Assembly: GCA_947630655.1 (NCBI GenBank)
Contig: CANRIQ010000004.1
Span: forward strand, 1 to 35,118
From: an uncultured Clostridia bacterium
GTDB taxonomy: Bacteria; Bacillota; Clostridia; Oscillospirales; Ruminococcaceae
Direction of reading: 5' to 3'
Length of the DNA stretch: 35,118 nucleotides
This document shows positions 27,306 to 35,118 of this stretch, in pieces (position 1 is the stretch's first letter; each line of letters begins with the position of its first letter). The translations under genes were made by a program, and so were the position numbers. The notes beneath the pieces were generated by a model, which ran no database searches, was not told the DNA's origin, and saw only the letters and a list, made by a program, of their open reading frames with translations.

Positions 27306-27467
27306 AATAGAATAGCAGGCTGTCAAGAAAGCCTTAAATTTTTTATATGATAATTTTTTCCGAAAATCGTTCCCTCTTAAATGTTACCTGTAAATAATGA
27401 ACGCTGCTTTGCGGATAATAATTCTGCGCGGGTTTTCGCGCAAAATTCTCAGCAAAGGAGTAAAACT

Positions 27468-27968
27468 ATGTTTAAGAAACTTTTCGCGGCAACAGCAATA
27501 GCAAGCGCGGCGGCTTTGTCCCCCGCAGTATTCGCAAGCGGAGTGGGATCTGCGATAGGCGGCGCGGTTGACGGCGTTGCAGACGCAGGTGAAGATATAG
27601 CTGACGGTATCTTTGACGCAGGACGTGATGTAGCGGACGGTCTTACGGGAACGGACGGTGCAGACAACGCAAACGGAGCAAGCGGTTCGGACACGACAAG
27701 CGGTTCGGATACAACAAGCGGCATGGGTGAAACAGGCACTGCCGGCGGCAAGGATTCTGCGGCAACAACCTCCGAGAACGACGCAGACGACCTTTCAAGC
27801 AGCGGGACTTCTTCCGAAAACAGCTCGGCTTCGGGCACGGCAAGCAATACCGTAACCTCCGGCACTAAAAACCCCTCGACGGGCGTTTCGCTCGGATTTA
27901 CGGCTTGCACGGCGGTTCTGGCGGCAATGGGAGTAACCCTCTCGACGGTTCGCAGAAGAAACAGCTAA
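27468..27968 (+). CDS. Secreted low-complexity protein with a sortase-like C-terminal signal
   Basis: Signal peptide MFKKLFAATAIASAAALSPAVFASG; D/G/S/T-rich body; C-terminus NPSTGVSLGFTACTAVLAAMGVTLSTVRRRNS. AAAGGAG RBS. Confidence 0.75.
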   Translation: MFKKLFAATAIASAAALSPAVFASGVGSAIGGAVDGVADAGEDIADGIFDAGRDVADGLTGTDGADNANGASGSDTTSGSDTTSGMGETGTAGGKDSAATTSENDADDLSSSGTSSENSSASGTASNTVTSGTKNPSTGVSLGFTACTAVLAAMGVTLSTVRRRNS

Positions 27969-28000
27969 TAACCGATTATTCCTCAATATTTGTTTTTTCG

Positions 28001-28037
28001 GGCGTTCCCGTTTGTTCGGGAACGCCTTTGCTTAGTA
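28001..28037 (+). terminator. Terminator after the first secreted protein gene
   Basis: GGCGTTCCCG TTTGTT CGGGAACGCC TTTGCTT hairpin. Confidence 0.65.
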
Positions 28038-28137
28038 TTTCTCAATTTTTGGCATTTGGAGAACTATTTTTGACGGCTTTTGTATAAATTGCACGAAATA
28101 GCGGAATTAGATTTGGGTTTTATGTTCAAAATTTCAC

Positions 28138-28166
28138 TTGCAATTTTTGACGAAATATAGTATAAT
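28138..28166 (+). promoter_or_regulatory. Promoter for the second small secreted protein gene
   Basis: TTGCAA (28138-28143), 17 bp, TATAAT (28161-28166). Confidence 0.65.
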
Positions 28167-28266
28167 GATATTGGGGAAAAGTTGTGCGCGTAGGGGAATT
28201 GCGCGTACGGCTTATTAGTGTTTTCTATCATTATCGCTGATTGGAATTAGGTTTAGGAGGATTTTG

Positions 28267-28593
28267 ATGACGAAGATGAGATCTGTCATAGCGGCTATGG
28301 CTGCTGTGTCGGTGATTTGTGCGGCAAACGCCGTTGCATTCGCCGAAAGTGCGGAAGTCGGCATTGGAAAAACGCCGATTGAGGTTCCCGATGATGTAAA
28401 GGATAAGCTTGCAAACGAAGACAACCAAACCACCATTATTACGGGTGAGTCTTCCGAGGATACAAACGCAGACGACGCTGCCGAGCCTTCCGATAAGGAC
28501 AACGCAGACACCGGTGTTGAAAGCGTTGCCGCGGTAGTCGGAGCGGTTGCTCTGGCGGGGGCTGCGGTTGTTATTTCCCGCAAGAGAGCGTAA
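28267..28593 (+). CDS. Small secreted protein with a sortase-like C-terminal anchor region
   Basis: TAGGAGG RBS; signal peptide MRSVIAAMAAVSVICAANAVAFA; acidic body; C-terminus NADTGVESVAAVVGAVALAGAAVVISRKRA. Confidence 0.75.
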   Translation: MTKMRSVIAAMAAVSVICAANAVAFAESAEVGIGKTPIEVPDDVKDKLANEDNQTTIITGESSEDTNADDAAEPSDKDNADTGVESVAAVVGAVALAGAAVVISRKRA

Positions 28594-28639
28594 TAGCGTA
28601 ATTACTTAAAGATTGTTCGCGATAGCAAAACACTATATC

Positions 28640-28675
28640 GAGCCCTCTCCCAAACCGGGAGGGGGTTCTTTAATA
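28640..28675 (+). terminator. Rho-independent terminator
   Basis: CCCTCTCCC AAACC GGGAGGGGG TTCTTT. Confidence 0.7.
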
Positions 28676-28691
28676 AAGATACCTGACCCAC

Positions 28692-28720
28692 TTGACATAT
28701 TTAAAAATGGGTGGTATACT
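28692..28720 (+). promoter_or_regulatory. Consensus promoter for the flavoprotein gene
   Basis: TTGACA (28692-28697), 17 bp, TATACT (28715-28720). Confidence 0.75.
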
Positions 28721-28751
28721 GTTATTGTATAAAAATTGCAGGAGGTAATTT

Positions 28752-29906
28752 ATGGATATTACAAAGGATATTAAATACGTCGGGGTGAACGACCACGAAA
28801 TAGACCTGTTCGAGGGCATGTACGATGTTCCCAACGGCATGGCGTATAATTCCTATGTCATTCTCGGCGAAAAAACCGCGGTTATGGATTCGGTGGCGGA
28901 GGGCTTCGGCGATAAGTGGCTTCAGAACATCGAAAACGTTCTCGGCGGGAAAGCTCCCGATTACCTTGTGGTTCAGCATATGGAGCCCGACCATTCCGCG
29001 AATGTAAAGCTGCTTGCGGACAAATACCCCGAAATGAAAATTGTCGCTTCCCAAAAGGCTTTTGCGTTTATGGAGCAGTTTTTCGGGGAGAGCTTTGCCG
29101 CGTGGCAGGTTGTCGTTAAAGAGGGCGACAAGCTCCCTCTCGGGACGCACACGCTTTCGTTTATAACCGCGCCCATGGTTCACTGGCCCGAGGTAATTAT
29201 GACCTTTGACGAGACCGACAAGGCTCTGTTTTCGGCAGACGCTTTCGGAAAATTCGGCGCGCTGGACGCAGACGAGGACTGGGCTTGCGAGGCGAGAAGA
29301 TACTATTTCGGCATTGTCGGTAAATACGGTGCGCAGGTTCAGGACGTTCTTAAAAAGGCTTCGGCTCTGGGAATTGAGAAAATTCTCCCCTTGCACGGTC
29401 CTATGCTTACCGAAAATCTCTCGTATTATCTCAATTTGTACAACACCTGGTCGTCCTACGGAGTCGAGAGCGAGGGCGTTGTAATAGCGTTTACGTCGGT
29501 TTACGGGAACACCAAAAAAGCCGCGCTTATGCTGTCGGAAAAGCTGACCGCCTTAGGCTGCCCAAAGGTCGTTGTAACGGACCTTGCCCGCGACGATATG
29601 GCGGAGGCGGTTGAGGACGCGTTCAGATACGGGAAGCTTGTTCTGGCGACAACCACCTACAATAACGAGATTTTCCCGTTTATGAGGGAATTTATTTCTC
29701 ACCTCACCGAGAGAAATTACCAAAAGCGCACCATCGGCATTATCGAAAACGGAACATGGGCTCCCGCGGCGGCGAAAAAGATAAAGGCTGCTTTCGAGGG
29801 GTCGAAGGATATTACGTTCGCCGAAACGACGGTGACAATAAAGTCCGCGCTGAACGAAAATTCCATAGCACAGCTTGACGCGCTTGCAAAAGAAATGATG
29901 AAATAA
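28752..29906 (+). CDS. FprA-family A-type flavoprotein (flavodiiron protein)
   Basis: Metallo-beta-lactamase-type motif VVQHMEPDHSANVKLL, LPLHGPMLTENLSYYLNLYNTWSSY, and a flavodoxin domain VVIAFTSVYGNTKKAALMLSEKL. Confidence 0.93.
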   Translation: MDITKDIKYVGVNDHEIDLFEGMYDVPNGMAYNSYVILGEKTAVMDSVAEGFGDKWLQNIENVLGGKAPDYLVVQHMEPDHSANVKLLADKYPEMKIVASQKAFAFMEQFFGESFAAWQVVVKEGDKLPLGTHTLSFITAPMVHWPEVIMTFDETDKALFSADAFGKFGALDADEDWACEARRYYFGIVGKYGAQVQDVLKKASALGIEKILPLHGPMLTENLSYYLNLYNTWSSYGVESEGVVIAFTSVYGNTKKAALMLSEKLTALGCPKVVVTDLARDDMAEAVEDAFRYGKLVLATTTYNNEIFPFMREFISHLTERNYQKRTIGIIENGTWAPAAAKKIKAAFEGSKDITFAETTVTIKSALNENSIAQLDALAKEMMK

Positions 29907-29917
29907 TACGCATATTG

Positions 29918-29946
29918 ACCGTCCCTTGAACAAAGGGGCGGTTTTG
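29918..29946 (+). terminator. Rho-independent terminator
   Basis: ACCGTCCCTTGAACAAAGGGGCGGTTTTGTT hairpin after the flavoprotein gene. Confidence 0.65.
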
Positions 29947-30002
29947 TTGTGAAAATGCACATAAAACGGCTCTAAAACCGCGCGTTTTTGCCGAAATTAA
30001 CA

Positions 30003-30031
30003 TTGACATTCGGCGGGAAATCTTCTATAAT
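30003..30031 (+). promoter_or_regulatory. Consensus sigma-A promoter of the pyr operon
   Basis: TTGACA (30003-30008), 17 bp, TATAAT (30026-30031). Confidence 0.88.
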
Positions 30032-30044
30032 ATAAATAGCGGCT

Positions 30045-30073
30045 TTTAAGTCGGTACAGCGATGCCGACAAGG
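30045..30073 (+). promoter_or_regulatory. PyrR-binding loop in the pyr leader RNA
   Basis: Stem GTCGGTA (30050-30056) / TGCCGAC (30063-30069) with hexaloop CAGCGA (fits CNGNGR), flanked by TTTAA and AAGG. Confidence 0.75.
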
Positions 30074-30116
30074 TTGTAATTTTATCCTAAGTCATATTAG
30101 ATTAACCACAATTATG

Positions 30117-30138
30117 CCGCCGTACGGGCGGTTTTTTT
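30117..30138 (+). terminator. pyr operon attenuator terminator
   Basis: CCGCC GTACG GGCGG TTTTTTT, 42 bp upstream of the pyrR start. Confidence 0.8.
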
Positions 30139-30179
30139 GTTGGAGAAATCTGGTAATTGTTGGGAATTTTGAGGTTAAA

Positions 30180-30734
30180 ATGGACGAGAATATAAAAGTC
30201 CCCGAATTGCGCGTAAAGGCGGAAATTCTTGATGAAAACGCGGTTTCGCGGGCTGTCACGAGGATTGCGTTTGAGATAATCGAGCGCAACAAGGGCACGG
30301 AAAACCTTTGCCTTGTGGGGCTGCTGTCAAGGGGGGCGGTGATCGCCGAGCGCATTGCCGCGAAAATCTCCGAAAACGAGCACAGAGCCGTGCCGATAGG
30401 AAGGCTTGACATTACGCCGTTTCGGGACGACGACCGCCGCGAGGTTGCGGATTTGTCGCATATTGATTTTAATGTCACCGATAAGCGGATAGTGATAATA
30501 GACGATGTTATTTTCACGGGACGTACGGCAAGGGCGGCGATAGACGCGCTTTTGTCGCGCGGCAGACCGACGGTGATACAGCTTGCCGCGCTTATAGACC
30601 GCGGTCACAGAGAGGTCCCCATTCGGGCGGACTATATAGGCAAAAATCTTCCGACTTCCCGCGGCGAAAAGGTCCGCGTTATGGTAAAGGAAATAGACGG
30701 CTGTGATAAGGTGGTAATCTGCGAGCCGGTGTGA
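30180..30734 (+). CDS. pyrR: Bifunctional pyr operon transcriptional regulator / uracil phosphoribosyltransferase PyrR
   Basis: MDENIKVPELRVKAEILDENAVSRAVTRIAFEIIERNKG...VGLLSRGAVIAERIA...IIDDVIFTGRTARAAIDAL (PRPP motif), LIDRGHREVPIRADYIGKNLPTS. Confidence 0.95.
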   Translation: MDENIKVPELRVKAEILDENAVSRAVTRIAFEIIERNKGTENLCLVGLLSRGAVIAERIAAKISENEHRAVPIGRLDITPFRDDDRREVADLSHIDFNVTDKRIVIIDDVIFTGRTARAAIDALLSRGRPTVIQLAALIDRGHREVPIRADYIGKNLPTSRGEKVRVMVKEIDGCDKVVICEPV

Positions 30735-30755
30735 GTACAGAAAATGAGGTGAATT

Positions 30756-32027
30756 ATGAAGCTTCTGCTTAAAAACGGATATGTTGTGGACGAGGCAAAC
30801 GATTTTGAGGGCGTTGCGGATATTTTGATAGACGAGGGGAAAATCGCAAAATGCGCTCCCGAAATTGCTGAAAACGCCGACGAGGTTATAGACTGCGCGG
30901 GGAAAACCATTATCCCCGGAATTTGCGATATGCACGTTCATTTCCGCGACCCCGGTCAGACCCACAAGGAGGATATTATCTCGGGCGGCGAGGCGGCGGC
31001 TGCGGGAGGAGTTACCGCGGTGGCGTGTATGCCGAATACAAACCCCGTGGTGGATAATGCCGAAACGGTAAAATATATTCTCGAAAAGGCAAAAAAGGCT
31101 AAATGCAAGGTCTATCCGATAGGTTCGATAACAAAGGGGCTTAAGGGCGAGGAGCTCTGCGATTACATCGAGCTTCGTAAGGCAGGGTGCGTGGCGGTGT
31201 CCGACGACGGAAAACCCGTAAGGAACGCGATGCTGCTGGCGCACGCCATGGTAAGGGCGCATTACGCGGGGCTGCGCGTTATATCCCACTGCGAAGACCC
31301 CGACATTATCGCGGGGGGGATTATGAACAGCGGAAAGGTTTCCAAGGAACTGGGAGTAAAGGGTATGCACCGCTCCTCCGAGGACATTATGACCGCTCGG
31401 GACATAATTCTTGCGGGGGATCTGGAGATGCCTATTCATATAGCGCATGTTTCCACCTCGACAAGCATGCTTATGGTAAGACTGGGCGCAAGATACGGCG
31501 CGATGGTGACAAGCGAGACCTGCCCGCACTATTTTACCATGACAGATGAAAAGCTGAAAACACGCGACGCAGATTACAGAATGAATCCGCCGCTTCGCAC
31601 CGACGATGACGTCGTAGCGATTACCGAGGGCGTGTGCGACGGGACGATAGACTGCATAGTCACCGACCACGCGCCGCATACTCCCGAGGAAAAAGCGGAT
31701 TTTGAGAAGGCTCCGAACGGGGTTGTGGGACTTGAAACCTCGCTTGCGGCGACGCTTACTCAGCTTTATCATACGGGGAAAATTTCACTCAAACGAATTG
31801 TGCGGCTTATGTGCGTAAATCCGCGGAAAATTCTCGGTATCCCGGGCGGAAGCTTTGAAAAGGGCGCGCCCGCGGATATAACGATTTTCGATATAAACGA
31901 GGAGTGGACGGTCGATCCCGAAAAGCTTCATTCCAAATCGAAAAATACCTGCTTTAAGGGAATGACTCTTAAAGGCAGGGTGAAAATGACTATCGTTGAC
32001 GGAAAGATAGTTTACAGGGACAATTAA
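30756..32027 (+). CDS. pyrC: Dihydroorotase
   Basis: GMCDMHVHFRDPGQTHKEDI-type motif (ICDMHVHFRDPGQTHKEDIISG), HCEDPDIIAGG, HIAHVSTSTSM, DCIVTDHAPHTPEEK. Confidence 0.95.
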   Translation: MKLLLKNGYVVDEANDFEGVADILIDEGKIAKCAPEIAENADEVIDCAGKTIIPGICDMHVHFRDPGQTHKEDIISGGEAAAAGGVTAVACMPNTNPVVDNAETVKYILEKAKKAKCKVYPIGSITKGLKGEELCDYIELRKAGCVAVSDDGKPVRNAMLLAHAMVRAHYAGLRVISHCEDPDIIAGGIMNSGKVSKELGVKGMHRSSEDIMTARDIILAGDLEMPIHIAHVSTSTSMLMVRLGARYGAMVTSETCPHYFTMTDEKLKTRDADYRMNPPLRTDDDVVAITEGVCDGTIDCIVTDHAPHTPEEKADFEKAPNGVVGLETSLAATLTQLYHTGKISLKRIVRLMCVNPRKILGIPGGSFEKGAPADITIFDINEEWTVDPEKLHSKSKNTCFKGMTLKGRVKMTIVDGKIVYRDN

Positions 32028-32054
32028 ATTATTTACAATAAAGGAGAATTTCTT

Positions 32055-32990
32055 ATGTCACTTGACAGACTTATGGAAAAGATCGAACAGACCCAGAACC
32101 CGACGGTTGCGGGGCTTGACCCGAAGCTTGACTATGTTCCCGAGTTTATCAGAAAAAAGAATTTCGAGCGTTACGGAGAGACTCTCAAGGGCGCGGCAAA
32201 GGCTGTTCTGGAGTTCAACAAGGGGCTTATCGACGCACTTTACGACATTGTTCCCGCGGTAAAGCCGCAGGCGGCGTATTACGAGATGTACGGCACGGCG
32301 GGAGTTAAAACGCTGTACAAAACGCAGGAATATGCAAAAAGCAAGGGTATGTACGTCATCACCGACGGCAAGCGCAACGACATCGGCACGACAATGGAGG
32401 CTTACGCCGCGGCGCATCTCGGAAAGGTCAAGGTCGGGCTTTCGGAATACGAGCCGTTTCTGGGCGACGCGCTTACGGTAAACGGGTATCTCGGAAGCGA
32501 CGGCATAAAACCGCTTTTGAAGGTTTGCTCGGAGCATGACAAGGGAATTTTCGTGCTTGCAAAGACGTCCAATCCGTCAAGCGGAGAGCTTCAGGACAAG
32601 CTTATCGACGGAGTGCCCGTGTACGAGGTTATGGGCAAAATGTGCGAGGAATGGGGAAAAGACCTTGCGGGAGTGTACGGCTACAGCGGCGTGGGAGCTG
32701 TTGTGGGAGCGACATACCCCGAGCAGATAAAGCGTCTGCGTGAGATTTTGCCGCATACGTTCTTCCTTATCCCCGGCTACGGCGCACAGGGAGCAACCGC
32801 AAAAGACATTGCCGCGGCGTTTGACAAAAACGGTCTGGGAGGAATTGTAAACTCCTCGCGCGGGATAATGTGCGCGTATCAGAAGCAAAAATGCGGAGAA
32901 CACGAGTTTGCCGAGGCGGCAAGGAGAGAAGCAATACGCATGCGCGACGAAATTATGGGATTTGTAGGGAAAATTGAGCTGAACAAATAA
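32055..32990 (+). CDS. pyrF: Orotidine 5'-phosphate decarboxylase (PyrF subfamily 2)
   Basis: NPTVAGLDPKLDYVP, FNKGLIDALYDIVPAVKPQAAYYEMYG, VITDGKRNDIGTTMEAYA, FLIPGYGAQGATAKDI, VNSSRGIMCAY. Confidence 0.95.
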   Translation: MSLDRLMEKIEQTQNPTVAGLDPKLDYVPEFIRKKNFERYGETLKGAAKAVLEFNKGLIDALYDIVPAVKPQAAYYEMYGTAGVKTLYKTQEYAKSKGMYVITDGKRNDIGTTMEAYAAAHLGKVKVGLSEYEPFLGDALTVNGYLGSDGIKPLLKVCSEHDKGIFVLAKTSNPSSGELQDKLIDGVPVYEVMGKMCEEWGKDLAGVYGYSGVGAVVGATYPEQIKRLREILPHTFFLIPGYGAQGATAKDIAAAFDKNGLGGIVNSSRGIMCAYQKQKCGEHEFAEAARREAIRMRDEIMGFVGKIELNK

Positions 32991-33026
32991 ATAAAGCTTA
33001 TCATTTTTGTTTTTCGGAGGCAGAAA

Positions 33027-34130
33027 ATGATTTTTGAGAACAAAAAAAGGGCGACGCTTATACTGGCGGACGGAACGGTTTTCGAGGGGCGTTCCTTCGG
33101 CGCGGAGGGTAAAACAGTCGGCGAGATAGTTTTCACCACCGCCATGACGGGTTATCAGGAAACGCTTACCGACCCGTCCTACTGCGGACAGATCGTAACC
33201 CAGACCTTTCCGCTTATCGGAAATTACGGCGTGAATAAAATCGACCCCGAATCGAACGGAAGCGCGGTTTTCGGCTACATAGTAAGAGAATTTTGCGAAG
33301 AGCCGTCAAATTTCCGCTGCGAAGGCGGCATTGACGAGTACCTCAAATCGCTCGGGATAATCGGCATTTACGACATCGATACCCGCAGGCTTACGAGAAT
33401 TATCCGCGAGAGCGGCGTTATGAACGGGGCGATTGTAAGCGGAGAATTTCCGGACTGCGACAAAAACGCTCTGCTTGAGGAAATAAAGACTTACAATGTG
33501 GGGATTGTCGTGCCGAAGGTGTCGGTTAAAGAAAAGGAATTCTACCCCGCCGAAAACGCGAAATTCAACGTGGTTTTGATGGACTACGGGTATAAGTTCA
33601 ACATAAGGCGGGAGCTTGTAAAGCGCGGGTGCAATGTCACGGTAATGCCGTACAACGCCTCCCCCGACGAAATAAAGGCGCAGCGCCCCGACGGGATTAT
33701 GCTTTCAAACGGTCCGGGCGACCCCGCGGACAACGCCGAGGCGATTGCAACGCTTAAAAGCCTTATTCCCGAGCAAATTCCGACGTTCGGGATATGCCTC
33801 GGACATCAGCTTTTGGCTCTTGCAAACGGTGCTAAGACAGAGAAGCTGAAATACGGTCACCGCGGCGGAAATCAGCCCGTAAAGGATCTTTTCCGCGACA
33901 AGACCTATATCACCTCCCAAAATCACGGCTACGCGGTCATTTCCGAGAGCGTTCCCGGCGGCGTCGGCGAGGTTTCCCACATCAACGGCAACGACGGCAC
34001 CTGCGAGGGTGTGCGCTATAAAAACGCGCCTGCGTTTACGGTGCAGTTTCACCCCGAGGCGTGCGGCGGTCCGCACGATACTTCCTATCTGTTTGACGAG
34101 TTTATTAAGCTGATGAACGGGAATAAATAA
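33027..34130 (+). CDS. carA: Carbamoyl phosphate synthase small subunit
   Basis: ADGTVFEGRSFGAEGKTVGEIVFTTAMTGYQETLTDPSYCGQIV, GPGDPADN, FGICLGHQLLALANGAKTEKLKYGHRGGNQPVKDL, FHPEACGGPHDT. Confidence 0.96.
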   Translation: MIFENKKRATLILADGTVFEGRSFGAEGKTVGEIVFTTAMTGYQETLTDPSYCGQIVTQTFPLIGNYGVNKIDPESNGSAVFGYIVREFCEEPSNFRCEGGIDEYLKSLGIIGIYDIDTRRLTRIIRESGVMNGAIVSGEFPDCDKNALLEEIKTYNVGIVVPKVSVKEKEFYPAENAKFNVVLMDYGYKFNIRRELVKRGCNVTVMPYNASPDEIKAQRPDGIMLSNGPGDPADNAEAIATLKSLIPEQIPTFGICLGHQLLALANGAKTEKLKYGHRGGNQPVKDLFRDKTYITSQNHGYAVISESVPGGVGEVSHINGNDGTCEGVRYKNAPAFTVQFHPEACGGPHDTSYLFDEFIKLMNGNK

Positions 34131-34160
34131 GGATGTTCGCAATATGAAGGAGAGTTGATC

Positions 34161-34580
34161 GTGGAATTAGCAGACTATAGCGGAAAACTTAACAGTCATG
34201 CGGATTATCTGAATATACTAAAGCTGTTGAAACGGAAAAGCAAATATATCGAGTATGTTTTAGTGGACGAAGACGACACAAGAATTGTTGATAAGTTTAA
34301 GGATTTAGTTGTGTCTGTTCAGCCTAAAAATAAATGGTGGGGAACGAAATCAGGCAGGAAAAACAAGGTGTATAAACTGACGGTTTCAAAAGAACTGTTT
34401 CAATATCTGCAAAAGTTTGAAACATTTTGTAAATATACGGTTTCCAACACAGGAGATATTGCGGAAAACACCGATTTCGGGTTCAACGATATTGCGTTTT
34501 TTGATGATAAAGATTTGCCGTTATTGTTTACAACAACGCATGAGGGATATATTGCAGTTCGGAGTGATTTGTTTGTGTAA
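34161..34580 (+). CDS. Hypothetical protein, AT-rich, inserted between carA and carB (GTG start)
   Basis: Intact ORF MELADYSGKLNSHADYLNILKLLKRKSKYIEYVLVDEDDTRIVDKF... with AAGGAG RBS; no family recognised. Confidence 0.7.
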   Translation: MELADYSGKLNSHADYLNILKLLKRKSKYIEYVLVDEDDTRIVDKFKDLVVSVQPKNKWWGTKSGRKNKVYKLTVSKELFQYLQKFETFCKYTVSNTGDIAENTDFGFNDIAFFDDKDLPLLFTTTHEGYIAVRSDLFV

Positions 34581-34640
34581 ATTCCGATATATCTAAAAAA
34601 CGCCTTTGATAAAGGGTAATAAAAGAAAGGACGAAAAACC

Positions 34641-35118
34641 ATGCCTTTAAGAGAAGATATAAAGAAAGTCCTTGTAATAGGCTCGGGACCTATTGTAATA
34701 GGTCAGGCGGCGGAGTTTGACTATGCGGGAACGCAGGCTTGCCGCGCCCTCAAACAGGAGGGTCTGGAGGTCGTTCTCATAAACTCCAACCCCGCGACTA
34801 TTATGACGGACAAGCATATGGCGGACAAAATCTACATCGAGCCGCTGACGCTGGACGTTGTAAAACGCGTTATCGAGATAGAAAAACCCGATTCCGTGGT
34901 GTCGAACCTCGGCGGGCAGACCGCGCTGACTCTTTCTATGCAATTAGCGGAAAGCGGTTTTCTCGCGGAGCATAATGTAAAGCTTTTGGGCTCAAATCCC
35001 GAAACCATACATAAGGCCGAGGACAGACAGGCTTTTAAGGACACTATGGAGGAAATCGGGCAGCCTGTTATCCCGTCGAAGGTTGTCGAGGATATCGACG
35101 ACGCTATGGCGTTTGCGG
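34641..35118 (+). CDS. carB: Carbamoyl phosphate synthase large subunit, N-terminal part (truncated by window end)
   Basis: [70 protein letters not shown]...; translated directly from the sequence. The frame is open to the window end. Confidence 0.96.
   Translation, partial: MPLREDIKKVLVIGSGPIVIGQAAEFDYAGTQACRALKQEGLEVVLINSNPATIMTDKHMADKIYIEPLTLDVVKRVIEIEKPDSVVSNLGGQTALTLSMQLAESGFLAEHNVKLLGSNPETIHKAEDRQAFKDTMEEIGQPVIPSKVVEDIDDAMAFA

Noticed and set aside
27316-27333. CAGGCTGTCAAGAAAGCC resembles the left end of the copy B repeat (CAGGCTGTAGATAAAGCC)
   Set aside because: Only 18 bp with three mismatches, no right end or core nearby; could be chance or a decayed solo end.
30327-31772. - strand 481-aa ORF opposite pyrR/pyrC
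   Set aside because: Shadow of the well-supported pyrR and pyrC coding frames; no RBS or domain.
1-35118. CRISPR array, prophage, IS transposase or restriction/defence genes
   Set aside because: No regularly spaced direct-repeat array and no transposase, integrase, phage structural or Cas-like protein among the ORFs.

Overview
The window is about 35 kb from a Firmicutes-type (clostridial or Oscillospiraceae-like) chromosome, judged from gene content, TTGACA-N17-TATAAT promoters and AGGAGG-type ribosome-binding sites. It is mostly chromosomal housekeeping genes. In order: the 3' end of an M20-type peptidase/amidohydrolase; a Cache-like hybrid histidine kinase with two receiver domains; dUTPase and a HAD phosphatase (- strand); an ABC ATPase/permease pair; a DUF1963 (YwqG-like) protein; an ECF sigma/anti-sigma-like pair (- strand); an AT-rich orphan ORF; a tightly packed - strand operon of MBOAT acyltransferase, DHHW protein, FkbH-like HAD-IIIC protein and acyl carrier protein; a DUF1508 (YegP-like) protein; tRNA-Ser(GCU); metA; a FapA-like (DUF342) protein; a giant 2-hydroxyacyl-CoA dehydratase activase-like protein; an SPFH protein; a PcrA/UvrD helicase; dihydrofolate reductase; a MmcQ/YjbR protein; two small secreted proteins with sortase-like C-termini; an A-type flavoprotein; and the pyrimidine operon pyrR-pyrC-pyrF-carA-orf-carB (carB is cut by the window end). 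The most interesting candidate system is the MBOAT-DHHW-FkbH-ACP operon. Its logic resembles Dlt, with FkbH in place of the usual carrier-loading enzyme, and it has a WalR-like direct repeat upstream of its promoter. Other notable signals are two families of MITE-like intergenic repeats with terminal inverted repeats, a PyrR attenuator, an unexplained structured ~300 bp intergenic region before folA, and an AT-rich orphan gene between carA and carB. All calls come from reading sequence only; no database search was run.
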